NCBI GenBank assembly: GCA_001915575.1
Contig: MNQT01000014.1
Span: 11,637 to 75,636 of the forward strand
Direction of reading: 5' to 3'
Length of the DNA stretch: 64,000 bases
Origin: Bacteroides sp. CAG:1060_57_27
GTDB lineage: Bacteria > Bacteroidota > Bacteroidia > Bacteroidales > UBA932
Shown one piece after another: positions 1-8,078 of the stretch. The position numbers and the translations under genes were made by a program. Position 1 is the first letter of the stretch. Every line of letters starts with the position of its first letter. The notes under the pieces are model-generated. The model saw only the letters and a program-made list of their open reading frames with translations. It was not told where the DNA came from and searched no databases.

Positions 1-70
1 GAACAGACCAGACGCTGCCGAGCAGCGCCAGGCAAAGCGCTAATAGTCCTCTCTTACCTTTTCCGACCAT
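1..70 (-). CDS. Start of an exported protein, cut by the window edge
   Basis: An ATG at position 70 (minus strand) opens a frame that reads out of the window at position 1. The 23 visible residues begin MVGKGKRG and continue into a hydrophobic stretch (LLALCLALLGSVWS), a typical start of a signal peptide. It overlaps the last 31 bases of the preceding SurA-like gene, as expected for a co-transcribed gene. Envelope-assembly genes such as OstA/LptD-like proteins often follow surA in Bacteroidales, but nothing visible here proves that identity. Confidence 0.55.
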   Translation of the reverse strand, partial: MVGKGKRGLLALCLALLGSVWSV

Positions 71-1419
71 CCCTTGCGGTTGAAGTCACAGTCTCCGAAA
101 AGCGGATCGATTATAATGTACGATGTCTGTATCTTGTCGTCTATGAACTTGTTTATGGCTTCGTTCTGCTTGGTTATCTCCACCAGGGAGAGCAGGTCGT
201 TGTAGTCCGACTCGAAGGTTGCGGTATGTGCGGGGATCACCTTGTCCAGACGGACTATCTTGTACACCACGTTGCCGCTGCGGCCTTCGTTGTCGAGAGA
301 CTCGATAGGCTCGCTTATCTGCCCGGGCTCGAGATTCTGGACAGCGGCATAGTCCTGGGGCTTGAGCTGGTCCACCTCGAAATAGGCCGAACCGGTATTG
401 GGGTCGGACATCTGGCCGCCGTTCGTGCGCGTCGCGGGATCCTCGGAGAAGAAGCGCGCTGCAAGTTCGAAGGTTATCGTACTGTCCATGATTGCCGTGC
501 GTATGCTGTCGAGCCTGTGGAAGGCCTTCTCCCTGTCGTCTATCGTGTATTCCGGCTTGACGAGGATATGGCGCGCGTTGAACATGTCGCCGTTCTTTTC
601 AAGGACCTCGATGATATGGAAGCCGTCGGGAGTCTCCACTATCTGGGAGATGATTCCGGGCTTGAGTGCCATTGCCGCATCGGAGAAGGCAGGCCAGAAT
701 ATGCTCTTCGATGCCATTCCCAGCTCGCCTCCCCTGCGCGCGCTGCCGGGATCCTCCGAATACAGGCGGGCCAGGGTGGCGAAACTCTCCCCGTTGATGA
801 TACGCTCGCGTATCGACAGGAGACGCTCGCGCGCCGCAAGCGCCGCCGCCTCCCTGTCGGGATAGACGCATATCTGGCTCATCTGGTACTTGGCGGGAAT
901 CAGCGGAAGCGAATTCACGTCTGCGGTATCGAGGAACTGCTTCACGTCATAGGGCGTCAGCTCGGGAATGCTGCCGCTGATTTCCATTTGTTCCTGCTGC
1001 GTGAGCGTCATCTCCTCGATCTGCTTCTGCCACTCCTCGCGGAGCTTGTACATGGGCTTGCCGAAAGTCTCCTCGACCTGCTCGTCTCCGCCGAGGTTGG
1101 TGCGTATCATGTCCACCCTCTGGGAAAGCTGGGCCGACACCATGTCGTTGTTGACGACCAGGGAATCGATCCTGGCCTGTGCAAGCAGGAGCTTGGACTC
1201 CATCATCATCTCGAGCGTCTCGCAGCGTATGCTCTTGCCGGAGGTATATCTTCCGTATCCGGAGAGCCTGACCTGCTCTTCGAGGTCGGACAGGGTTATG
1301 AGTTCCGAGCCAATCACGGCTATGGACTTGTCCACCACTCCTTCATACCGCTGCGCCGACGCACCGGCGCAGAGCAGGACGGACACTGCCGCCGCAAACA
1401 ATCTGATATTCCTGATCAT
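40..1419 (-). CDS. SurA-like periplasmic peptidyl-prolyl isomerase, two parvulin domains
   Basis: A 459-residue exported folding factor. Residues 1-22 form a signal peptide ending in ASAQ. The N-terminal part (about 30-160) is the helical SurA-type chaperone region, followed by two parvulin (PpiC) domains at roughly 177-275 and 281-395; the first contains the usual FATLARLYSEDPGS...GGELG pattern. SurA-type proteins help outer-membrane proteins fold in the periplasm. The start overlaps the stop of the upstream lipoprotein gene by four bases (ATGA), so the two are translationally coupled. Order and domain content fit the standard Bacteroidales surA locus. The second parvulin domain is less canonical and may be chaperone-only; activity was not assessed. 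Confidence 0.88.
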   Translation of the reverse strand: MIRNIRLFAAAVSVLLCAGASAQRYEGVVDKSIAVIGSELITLSDLEEQVRLSGYGRYTSGKSIRCETLEMMMESKLLLAQARIDSLVVNNDMVSAQLSQRVDMIRTNLGGDEQVEETFGKPMYKLREEWQKQIEEMTLTQQEQMEISGSIPELTPYDVKQFLDTADVNSLPLIPAKYQMSQICVYPDREAAALAARERLLSIRERIINGESFATLARLYSEDPGSARRGGELGMASKSIFWPAFSDAAMALKPGIISQIVETPDGFHIIEVLEKNGDMFNARHILVKPEYTIDDREKAFHRLDSIRTAIMDSTITFELAARFFSEDPATRTNGGQMSDPNTGSAYFEVDQLKPQDYAAVQNLEPGQISEPIESLDNEGRSGNVVYKIVRLDKVIPAHTATFESDYNDLLSLVEITKQNEAINKFIDDKIQTSYIIIDPLFGDCDFNRKGWSEKVREDY

Positions 1420-2273
1420 CGCTTATAAATTTCCATGCTGTTGTTCTCGCGGGCCTTGTCAAGCAAGTCCTGTTCCAAACCCATGAGAAGTTCGTGCTTT
1501 CTGGCACTGATTATTATGTCGCGTATATCCCTGGAGCAGTACTCCAGCGGAGCCGGACCGCTGTCTATCATGTCGCAGACGTATGCCGCCAGGACATCTC
1601 CCCGGCCCTCCTGCTCCAGCTCTATCATGTCGCCGCGCATCCTGGACATCAGTTCTTCCACGCCGAGGCCGAACTCCCGCGCAAGGTCTTCCGCAGACAT
1701 CCAGATGTCGGAATTGTCGAAATACCTGAGCGCCGACCTGCGGGCCATGCTGTCGAGCCGCTGCAGGGTCCCGTAGTCGTCCGAAGAAAGCATTCCTATC
1801 AGTTCGTCACGCAGCGGAGAGTCGGCCATTATATCCAGAAAGCGCACCTTGACCACCGGAGAGCGTAGCGTGAAGTCGTCCGGATGCGACTCGTAGTATT
1901 CCTTCAGCTGGGCGTCCGTGACCAGGGTGTCCAGCCTGTCGTTCACATATCTCTGCTCGTAGCGGTACCTGACCAGCGACATACGGTAGGTCTCAAGCTC
2001 CTCCGACACGTCCATTTCGGCCTTGGTCAGATGCCTTTCAGCCTCCTGCAGCAGCAGCCTGTCGAGAACCCACGAATCGATGTATCTGGCCGCGAGCAGC
2101 GCGCTGTCCTCGGGCGAGACGTCAGGAGAGATGTACTTCTCGATATCCTGCCTGTACAGCCTGGACTTACCAACCTTTGCAACCACTTCACCGTCATGCA
2201 CCAGCGACGAGGCAAGGGTGCATGACGACACGACTGCTGCGAGCAGCAACGAAGCGATTACCGGTATCCGCAT
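1416..2273 (-). CDS. SurA-N-like lipoprotein chaperone
   Basis: A 285-residue lipoprotein. The signal sequence ends in a lipobox (AAVVSSC, Cys about residue 18). The following region (KVGKSRLYRQDIEKYI) resembles the N-terminal segment of SurA/PpiD-type proteins, where a beta strand leads into a helical chaperone domain. No parvulin domain is visible, so it is probably a folding helper and not an active isomerase. It is the first gene of the surA unit and overlaps the two-parvulin gene by four bases. A TATATTTG promoter box lies six bases before its ATG, which suggests an almost leaderless mRNA. Confidence 0.72.
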   Translation of the reverse strand: MRIPVIASLLLAAVVSSCTLASSLVHDGEVVAKVGKSRLYRQDIEKYISPDVSPEDSALLAARYIDSWVLDRLLLQEAERHLTKAEMDVSEELETYRMSLVRYRYEQRYVNDRLDTLVTDAQLKEYYESHPDDFTLRSPVVKVRFLDIMADSPLRDELIGMLSSDDYGTLQRLDSMARRSALRYFDNSDIWMSAEDLAREFGLGVEELMSRMRGDMIELEQEGRGDVLAAYVCDMIDSGPAPLEYCSRDIRDIIISARKHELLMGLEQDLLDKARENNSMEIYKR

Positions 2274-2279
2274 ATCCTA

Positions 2280-2312
2280 CAAATATAGGAAACACTTTTC
2301 AAAAAACCGAAA
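2280..2312 (-). promoter_or_regulatory. Bacteroidota-type promoter for the surA operon
   Basis: Minus-strand TATATTTG (2287-2280) matches the TAnnTTTG -7 box. A TTTC at 2312-2309 stands 21 bases upstream as a one-mismatch -33 TTTG box. The -7 box ends six bases before the ATG at 2273. Confidence 0.6.
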
Positions 2313-2317
2313 AGCCG

Positions 2318-3856
2318 TCAGTTCTCCGCCGCTATGGCCCTGATTATCGAGTCCAGCACGGGATTCACGGCCCATGACGAAGCGGTCAGGTTGTTCGTAA
2401 TCAACGAAAACACTATGGTGTGCGAAGGGTCGCCGTCGGAAGCCAGTATATAGCCGCTGTAGCTGCGAACGCCGTTCATCGACCCGCTCTTCATCCTGAT
2501 GCGCGAGCGGAATTCAGGCGTCTCGGAAGGGAACTTGTACTCAAGCGTGCCTCTCTCTCCCGGAGAAGGCAGTGTCCGGAGATAGATATCCGCACAGGGA
2601 CTCTGGAGCATCATCCTGAGGAAGCGCACGAAGAAATCCGCACTGACATAGTTCTTGCGGGAGAGGCCGCTGCCGTCGAAAATCTGGCACACCCCTTCCG
2701 CAGGAAGACCCGCTTCCAGGAGTGCAGCCTCGGCCGCCGCACAGCAGTCGCCGTACCCGGCGGAACCGCTGCGCGAAAGAGACAGCGCCTTGAAGAGGGT
2801 CTCGGCGAAGAAATTGTCGCTCTCGCAGTTGGTCTCGCGCACGATCGAAGCCAGCGTCGGGGAATAGCTCGAGCCTATGAATGTCAGTGAACCCCACGAT
2901 GCGGCGGCAGGGCCGGAAGTCTCGCCTGGCAGTAGACGGACTCCGCCGTCAGGGCCTATGTCCGCAGGCCCGAGGGACCTTATCCCCCTGGACTCCAGAT
3001 ATCTGCAGAAATAGCTCGCACAGGTGTAGGCAGCGAAGCTGTTCGAACATTCGAGGGTATAGGCTCCGCGGTCCGAGGGGAACTCCCCTACGAAACCTGC
3101 AACGGGGGCGAGAGGCGTGTTTATATAGCACAGGGTATTTGCCGTGCCCCTGGAAGATGTGACGGCATAGTTGCGGTACTCCATCCAGGGTGTCTCGGGA
3201 TAGGATACCCTCACGGACGGGGCCGACCCCGCCGAGGAGGCGGGACGCACGAGAAAGTTCTGCGCGTTCTCGAAGAAGTTCAGCCCTGTAGGGCCTGCAC
3301 CGTAGTTGGTGCCGAGGTCGTCGTAGGTCCAGCCGAAGTTCTCGGCCACAGGCTCGGGGAAATAGCGAGGATCCGCAACCACACGGCCTTCTATGCGTGT
3401 GATTCCCGCATCGCGCACGAATCCGGCCCATTCGGAGAAAAGGCTCTCGAGAGGCTCGGCACAGGGCACTCTGGCTCCGGTCGTCGGGTCTCCGCCGCCT
3501 ACGATGTAAAGGTCGCCGTGCAGCACGCCGTCCTCGATGCTGCCGCTATAGGCAAGCCTCGTCTCGAAGCGGTAGTCCTCTCCGAGCTCCAGCAGGGCGA
3601 GCCCCGTGGTGATGAGCTTCATGTTGGAGGCCGGGACGAGTCTCAGACCGGGATTGACGCAGGCTACCGTATCGCCGTCCATTCTGACGGCAAGCACTCC
3701 GACGGCAGCCGGGCCGAGAGGCTGGGCCTTGCAGATGCGCTCCACCTTCTGCCTGGCTCCCTCCGGGACAGGCTGACCCTCCGGGGCTACAGCAGCAGTC
3801 GCGCCCCGACCGTTGAGCAGGAGCGCGACGCATACGGCAAATATTGCCGTTCTCAT
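2318..3856 (-). CDS. dacB: D-alanyl-D-alanine carboxypeptidase/endopeptidase (PBP4, peptidase S13)
   Basis: A 512-residue exported penicillin-binding protein that trims or cuts peptidoglycan stem peptides. A signal peptide covers about residues 1-22. The three active-site motifs are visible in order: SxxK as SNMK at 77-80, SxN as SDN in the CESDNFFAE stretch, and KSG in RMKSGSMNGVRSYSGY. Length and the domain inserted between the first two motifs fit class-C PBP4 (DacB). It overlaps the end of the small upstream gene by four bases and so is part of the same transcript. The family is cytologically periplasmic; whether this one acts mainly as carboxypeptidase or endopeptidase cannot be told. 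Confidence 0.92.
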   Translation of the reverse strand: MRTAIFAVCVALLLNGRGATAAVAPEGQPVPEGARQKVERICKAQPLGPAAVGVLAVRMDGDTVACVNPGLRLVPASNMKLITTGLALLELGEDYRFETRLAYSGSIEDGVLHGDLYIVGGGDPTTGARVPCAEPLESLFSEWAGFVRDAGITRIEGRVVADPRYFPEPVAENFGWTYDDLGTNYGAGPTGLNFFENAQNFLVRPASSAGSAPSVRVSYPETPWMEYRNYAVTSSRGTANTLCYINTPLAPVAGFVGEFPSDRGAYTLECSNSFAAYTCASYFCRYLESRGIRSLGPADIGPDGGVRLLPGETSGPAAASWGSLTFIGSSYSPTLASIVRETNCESDNFFAETLFKALSLSRSGSAGYGDCCAAAEAALLEAGLPAEGVCQIFDGSGLSRKNYVSADFFVRFLRMMLQSPCADIYLRTLPSPGERGTLEYKFPSETPEFRSRIRMKSGSMNGVRSYSGYILASDGDPSHTIVFSLITNNLTASSWAVNPVLDSIIRAIAAEN

Positions 3857-4134
3857 TTCACGGTTTCCTTGACGGTAGCGCTGAGCTTTTCGTAGAGGGC
3901 GTCGGTCTTCTCGAGGATTTCCTTGCGGAGAGCCGTATAATATGCCTTCTTGGGACCTTCGACCTTGGCGCCGGCCTTGTCCTTGAGCTCGTTGTACAGG
4001 TTGATAGCCTCTTCCATCAGCTCGGCGACCTTGCCGTCGGCAAGTTCAGGCTTGACTTCGGCGACTACCGAGCAATCCTCCACGAAAGCGCCGAGAACAT
4101 ATTCGATGTCCTTCTTGATGTCTCTAAGGTTCAT
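3853..4134 (-). CDS. Small conserved helical protein, function unknown
   Basis: A 93-residue protein beginning MNLRDIKKDIEYVLGAF. It has no signal peptide or membrane segment, is rich in Lys, Glu and Ala, and looks almost entirely alpha-helical (possible coiled coil around 30-60 and 70-93). It reminds me of small conserved hypothetical proteins common in Bacteroidales, but I do not recognise a named family. Its stop overlaps the dacB start by four bases, so it leads a two-gene operon with a cell-wall hydrolase. A good promoter precedes it. Confidence 0.75.
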   Translation of the reverse strand: MNLRDIKKDIEYVLGAFVEDCSVVAEVKPELADGKVAELMEEAINLYNELKDKAGAKVEGPKKAYYTALRKEILEKTDALYEKLSATVKETVK

Positions 4135-4162
4135 AACTTCACTGGTTTAATAATTGACGGCG

Positions 4163-4194
4163 CAAATATACTAAGAAACCGAGAGGAATGGAAA
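4163..4194 (-). promoter_or_regulatory. Promoter for the small gene-dacB operon
   Basis: Minus-strand TATATTTG (4170-4163) is a perfect TAnnTTTG -7 box; TTTC (4194-4191) stands 20 bases upstream as a near-match -33 box. The gap to the ATG at 4134 is about 28 bases. Confidence 0.6.
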
Positions 4195-4280
4195 TAAACT
4201 TGTTTAATTTACATTCCCGATGTGCACCAGTATATGTAGCCGGAGGCTAAATATACAAGAAGCCGAGAGCAATGCAAGTA

Positions 4281-5201
4281 CTATCGGAGAATACGCCTTA
4301 CCCCCACGACATCCGTCCTGCCGTAATAGTCCTCGCCGCCCGGCACTATGGAATTTATGCGCACGAGCTGGGAAGAGTGTATGATCCTGCCGTCGCCGAT
4401 GTACATGGAGACATGCGTGACCGAACGGACGCTGCCGTCGGGAGACTTGCTTCCGTAGAAGATCAGGTCGCCGGGGCGCATGGATCCGAGGTCGTAGGGG
4501 ACGCTCACTCCACAGTTAATCTGCTCGCGGGCGTTTCGCGGAAGCACTATGCCGTTCATCATGTATACAAGTTTGATGAGCCCGCTGCAGTCGAAGCCGT
4601 ACACGCTGCAGCCGCCCCACAGATAAGGCGTGCCGAGCATACTCTCGGCCGTCCGCAGCAGAGACTCTCCGTCCGCACGGACAGACATGCGCCAGGTCTC
4701 CAGGTCCGCGACATCGGCCTCTCTGACCCATGCCCTGCGCCCGGCGGCCGTCACTGCCTCCACCCAGAGCACGCCATCCTCCGAGACGGCCGCACCGTCC
4801 CCCTTGCACACGACATCGCCGAGTATGAAATCCGAAACCCGCACCGATGAATCGTCCGGAAGGCTGTACAGGACGCTGTGCTGCGCGACACATATCCACT
4901 TGGGGGCTTCAGTATATCGTTCCAGCTGCCCTTCGTCCATTTCGGCAAGTACCAGCTCGTTGGTCCAGACATCCTTATAGTCCGGAACGTCGACCCTGCG
5001 CCAATAGCGCTCAGAGCCCGTTATCTCGACCACCGTCCCCATAAGGCACTGGCTCTCGAGCGCCGATTCATAGTCGGGCTCCGCGCGCAGATAGCACAGG
5101 GACGTGTTGACAACAGCCCAGCGGCGGCCGTCGTCGGCACCGCAGACAGGGACAAGGCAGAGCAGCAGCATGGCCGTCACGGCCGAAAGATACTTTTTCA
5201 T
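4281..5201 (-). CDS. NlpC/P60 peptidoglycan endopeptidase with SH3b domains
   Basis: A 306-residue exported cysteine peptidase (signal peptide about 1-22, ending VCGA). Two SH3b-like domains (about 28-95 and 100-175) precede a C-terminal NlpC/P60 domain (about 185-306). The catalytic Cys lies in GFDCSGLIKLVY and the His in VTHVSMYIGDG. Enzymes of this layout cut gamma-D-Glu-L-diamino-acid bonds in murein peptides. The divergent neighbour is an L-Ala-D/L-Glu epimerase, which would process the released dipeptide; the same pairing is known in Bacteroides. Substrate is inferred from family and context. Confidence 0.88.
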   Translation of the reverse strand: MKKYLSAVTAMLLLCLVPVCGADDGRRWAVVNTSLCYLRAEPDYESALESQCLMGTVVEITGSERYWRRVDVPDYKDVWTNELVLAEMDEGQLERYTEAPKWICVAQHSVLYSLPDDSSVRVSDFILGDVVCKGDGAAVSEDGVLWVEAVTAAGRRAWVREADVADLETWRMSVRADGESLLRTAESMLGTPYLWGGCSVYGFDCSGLIKLVYMMNGIVLPRNAREQINCGVSVPYDLGSMRPGDLIFYGSKSPDGSVRSVTHVSMYIGDGRIIHSSQLVRINSIVPGGEDYYGRTDVVGVRRILR

Positions 5202-5223
5202 GGCAGGTCTCAGATATTTATCG

Positions 5224-5256
5224 TTTGGTAAATATACTCAAAAATGACTATCTTGC
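5224..5256 (+). promoter_or_regulatory. Possible promoter for the dipeptide epimerase gene
   Basis: TTTG at 5224-5227 is followed 21 bases later by TATCTTGC (5249-5256), which matches the TAnnTTTG -7 box only in part (two mismatches). It would start transcription almost at the ATG at 5262. Confidence 0.35.
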
Positions 5257-5261
5257 ATATT

Positions 5262-6437
5262 ATGGACAGACGTGAATTCCTGAAAAAGGCGGCAGCGGGT
5301 GCCGCGGCGGCCGGAATAGCCGGCCTTGGACTGCCTGGAGGCATCTCGGCACAGGACATCATCGGCGGTGCCCGGGACATCGCAGCCATGGGGCCGGAGC
5401 GCCGCCAGGGAAAGTTCGCCATAAGATACGGGCCCTACGAGCTGCACCTGAGGCACACCTTCACGGTCTCCGGATATTCGAGGACGGCAACCCCCGGAGT
5501 GCAGCTGCGCGTAAGCTACGATGGCGTGACCGGCTACGGCGAGGCCTCGATGCCCCAGTACCTCGGACAGAGCGTCGAAAGCGTCATGGCCTTCCTGTCG
5601 AAGGTAGACCTGAGCCGTTTTTCCGACCCGTTCGCCCTTGAAGACATACTCTCCTATATAGACAGCCTCTCCGAAGGCGACAGTGCGGCCAAGGCGGCGG
5701 TGGACATCGCCCTGCACGACCTCGTGGGCAAGCTGCTCGGAGCACCGTGGTACAGGATATGGGGGCTCGATGCGCAGAAGGCTCCGGCAACCAGCTTCAC
5801 GATAGGCATCGACACCCCGGAGGTCGTAAGGGAGAAGACCCTCGAATGCGCTGGCCGTTTCAAGGTGCTCAAGGCCAAAGTCGGAGTTCCCGAAGACAGG
5901 ATGCTCATCGGCACCATACGCGAGGTGACAGACCTTCCGCTCGTGGTCGACGCCAACCAGGGTTGGACCGACAGGCAGAAGGCGCTCGACGAGATATTCT
6001 GGCTCAAGGAAATGGGAGTTCTGATGGTGGAGCAGCCGATGCCGGCCGGCCGCCATGACGACAACGCATGGATCACCGAACGGAGTCCGCTTCCGATATT
6101 CGCCGACGAAGCCGTGCAGAGGCTCGCCGACATTCCCCGCATAAAAGGCGCCTACCACGGAATAAACATCAAACTGATGAAGTGCACGGGCATGCGCGAG
6201 GCATGGAAGATGCTCAACTACGCCCGGGCCGAAGGCATGAAGGTGATGCTGGGATGCATGACCGAAACCTCCTGCGCCGTCTCGGCCGCCGCGCAACTCT
6301 CGCCCGCCGTGGATTTCGCCGATCTCGACGGAAACCTCCTGATAGACAACGATATCTTCAATGGTGTGCAGGTAGTGGACGGAAAACTCATCCTCGGCGA
6401 TGCCCCCGGAATAGGAGCCGTACCGGTATCAGATTAA
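5262..6437 (+). CDS. Dipeptide epimerase (L-Ala-D/L-Glu type, enolase superfamily), Tat signal
   Basis: A 391-residue enolase-superfamily enzyme that epimerises dipeptides, typically L-Ala-D-Glu from murein. The expected acid-base and metal residues are visible: the KAK motif (VLKAKVG), Asp in LVVDANQGW, Glu in MVEQPMP, Asp in IFADEAVQ and Lys in INIKLMKCTGM. I chose the ATG at 5262 over 5244 because the protein then begins MDRREFLKKAAAGAAAAG, a twin-arginine (RRxFLK) signal followed by a hydrophobic stretch. Export of this normally cytoplasmic enzyme type is notable. It is divergent from the NlpC/P60 gene, its likely pathway partner. Confidence 0.88.
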   Translation: MDRREFLKKAAAGAAAAGIAGLGLPGGISAQDIIGGARDIAAMGPERRQGKFAIRYGPYELHLRHTFTVSGYSRTATPGVQLRVSYDGVTGYGEASMPQYLGQSVESVMAFLSKVDLSRFSDPFALEDILSYIDSLSEGDSAAKAAVDIALHDLVGKLLGAPWYRIWGLDAQKAPATSFTIGIDTPEVVREKTLECAGRFKVLKAKVGVPEDRMLIGTIREVTDLPLVVDANQGWTDRQKALDEIFWLKEMGVLMVEQPMPAGRHDDNAWITERSPLPIFADEAVQRLADIPRIKGAYHGINIKLMKCTGMREAWKMLNYARAEGMKVMLGCMTETSCAVSAAAQLSPAVDFADLDGNLLIDNDIFNGVQVVDGKLILGDAPGIGAVPVSD

Positions 6438-6458
6438 AAATCAAGAAGTGTCCTTCGG

Positions 6459-6543
6459 TGCCCGGGGCCGGACTCGAACCGGCACATCTTTAAGGGATAA
6501 TGGATTTTGAGTCCATCGCGTCTACCAATTCCGCCACTCGGGC
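6459..6543 (-). tRNA. tRNA-Leu (anticodon CAA)
   Basis: An 85-base class II tRNA on the minus strand. The 5' end is GCCCGAG; the D-arm region reads GGCGGAATTGGTAGACGC; the anticodon stem-loop ATGGA-CTCAAAA-TCCAT gives anticodon CAA; a long variable arm follows; the T-arm is GCCGG-TTCGAGT-CCGGC. The acceptor stem pairs except for one A-C position (6/67). CCA is not encoded: CCG follows the discriminator A. A perfect promoter lies upstream. Confidence 0.95.
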
Positions 6544-6576
6544 CTGCAGGCCGAGAAGCATACGGCCGCGGGACTG

Positions 6577-6607
6577 CAAATTTATCCAAAATCCCTGACA
6601 AAACAAA
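6577..6607 (-). promoter_or_regulatory. Promoter for tRNA-Leu
   Basis: Minus-strand TTTG (6607-6604), a 19-base spacer, then TAAATTTG (6584-6577) form a complete Bacteroidota -33/-7 promoter about 34 bases upstream of the tRNA 5' end. Confidence 0.75.
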
Positions 6608-6950
6608 AGGCTGATATTTTATTTATACGCTCCGTCATACACGGCAGCACGCTTTGCACAGATTGGCCGCAAATCGTCTTCCTGCAAATCTCTTCCAGCA
6701 AAACACCTTCCACGGCATCCTCGTTTCAGCAACCGTAGAATCCGTCTCACTGAAGAAGACACCCCGAAATTGGTCACACCTGCAACAGCCATGACCCTCC
6801 AGAGCGGCCACAATGGCCACCGGCGTGGAGGGTGTTTTGCAGAAACGCATCACGGAGCATCCGAAAGCATAAATAAATCCGGCCGGCGGGTCCAACACTT
6901 GAAAGTTTTCCGTATATTGTAATGTTGTTTCGACAAGAAAGTTTTCCGAT
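6608..6950. other. Non-coding gap holding a two-part inverted repeat upstream of aroB
   Basis: No convincing gene is seen in this gap. It holds an inverted repeat: ACCCTCCA (6794-6801) pairs with TGGAGGGT (6826-6833), and inside it GGCCA (6806-6810) pairs with TGGCC (6814-6818) over a three-base loop. GTTTTGC follows the 3' arm. This could be a terminator-like or attenuator element in the aroB leader. The aroB frame itself stays open upstream to 6903 but without an ATG, GTG or TTG. Confidence 0.35.
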
Positions 6951-8078
6951 ATGGGCAGTGAGAACATATTCGTGGTCTGCGACCGCAATGTAGAGACCCT
7001 TGCGAGGAGCCTCGCTCCGGGGCGTCCTCTGCTGGCGATTACCGCCGACGAGGAGCACAAGGACATGGACACGGTGCTCGGCATCTGCCGCTGGCTGCTG
7101 GAATGCAGGGCCGACAGGGACGCCGTAGTCTATGCGGTTGGCGGCGGCGTGACCACAGACATGGCCGGATTCGCGGCCAGCATCTACAAGAGGGGCGTCA
7201 GATATGTCAACTACCCCACCACGCTGCTCTGCCAGGTCGATGCCGGCATAGGCGGAAAGACGGGCGTGAACCTCGACGGCTACAAGAACATACTGGGAGT
7301 GATAAACTTCCCGCTCGAGACGCGCATCCTGCCGCAGGCGCTCGAGACCCTTCCCGAACGGGAACTGCGCAGCGGTGCGGCGGAAATGCTCAAGACTTTC
7401 ATCATAAAGGACGGGGGAAACTACCGCAAGGCGGTGGAAGCGCTCTCACGCAAGAAGATCGACCTCGATGAACTGGCACCCCTCGTAGAGGCGGCTGCCG
7501 ACGTCAAGAGGGAGATTGTCGCAAAAGACCCCACTGAGAAAGGCCTGCGCAGGGTGCTGAACCTCGGACACACCTTCGCCCACGCGATAGAATGGTACCA
7601 GCACGGCCATACCCGGCCCGCAGCAGCGGCAGCGGACGGACGGACCGGCCATGAGAATCCGACGGCGACTCGGACGGTGGCAGCATCGGCGGCAGAGACG
7701 GCAGCAGCGTCAGCAGCAGCATCGGCGGCAGCGTCGGTGGCAGAGACGGCGGCAGCGTCGGCAACTACACCGGCAGCAGCATCGTCAGCCGGAAGCGCTC
7801 CATATTCCCACGGGGAGGCGGTCGCGATAGGCATAATACAGGCTGCGCGCATATCGGAAGAGCTCGGAATCGCCGCACGGGGACTCGCAGAAAGGCTCGC
7901 GGAAGACTTCAGGGCCTGCCGGTTGCCCGTAGAACTGCCCTGCCGCGCGCAGCTGCTCGAGCAGGCGATATGGAAGGACAAGAAAGCAGAGCACGGAATA
8001 ATACACTTCGTGCTCATAGAAGATATAGGAACCGTTATAATCAAGGATCTGGATGATTTGCACCTGCATACAGAATAA
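6951..8078 (+). CDS. aroB: 3-dehydroquinate synthase with a large Ala/Ser-rich insertion
   Basis: Second step of the shikimate pathway, DAHP to 3-dehydroquinate. The NAD-binding and metal sites are clear: VGGGVTTDMAGFAAS, PTTLLCQVDAGIGGKTGVN, the metal Glu in GAAEMLK (residue 145), the first metal His in LNLGHTFAH (207) and the second in SHGEAVAIG (287). In E. coli AroB the two metal His are 17 residues apart; here they are 80 apart because of a low-complexity Ala/Ser/Thr/Glu segment (about 221-285). The N-terminus is about 30 residues shorter than usual and no alternative start exists upstream. The stop lies 26 bases inside the next gene, so the two are co-expressed. Function is likely but the protein is atypical. 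Confidence 0.88.
   Translation: MGSENIFVVCDRNVETLARSLAPGRPLLAITADEEHKDMDTVLGICRWLLECRADRDAVVYAVGGGVTTDMAGFAASIYKRGVRYVNYPTTLLCQVDAGIGGKTGVNLDGYKNILGVINFPLETRILPQALETLPERELRSGAAEMLKTFIIKDGGNYRKAVEALSRKKIDLDELAPLVEAAADVKREIVAKDPTEKGLRRVLNLGHTFAHAIEWYQHGHTRPAAAAADGRTGHENPTATRTVAASAAETAAASAAASAAASVAETAAASATTPAAASSAGSAPYSHGEAVAIGIIQAARISEELGIAARGLAERLAEDFRACRLPVELPCRAQLLEQAIWKDKKAEHGIIHFVLIEDIGTVIIKDLDDLHLHTE
7680..7799 (+). repeat. GC-rich imperfect repeat coding an Ala/Ser tract in AroB
   Basis: Bases here are GCA/GCG/TCG/TCA codons in imperfect tandem array. At protein level a unit AASxAETAAAS occurs twice (residues 244-254 and 260-270), separated by an Ala/Ser stretch. All copies keep the aroB frame. 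The pattern suggests slippage or unequal recombination expanded a surface loop. Confidence 0.8.

Noticed and set aside
226..1428. Long plus-strand frames opposite the surA genes
   Set aside because: These are shadows caused by GC-rich codon bias on the minus-strand genes; no family features.
6619..6900. Short minus-strand frames between tRNA-Leu and aroB
   Set aside because: No homology-like pattern, no promoter, and codon use unlike real genes nearby.
7680..7799. Frameshift or foreign DNA in aroB
   Set aside because: The frame is kept throughout and AroB motifs resume exactly afterwards; it is an in-frame low-complexity insertion.
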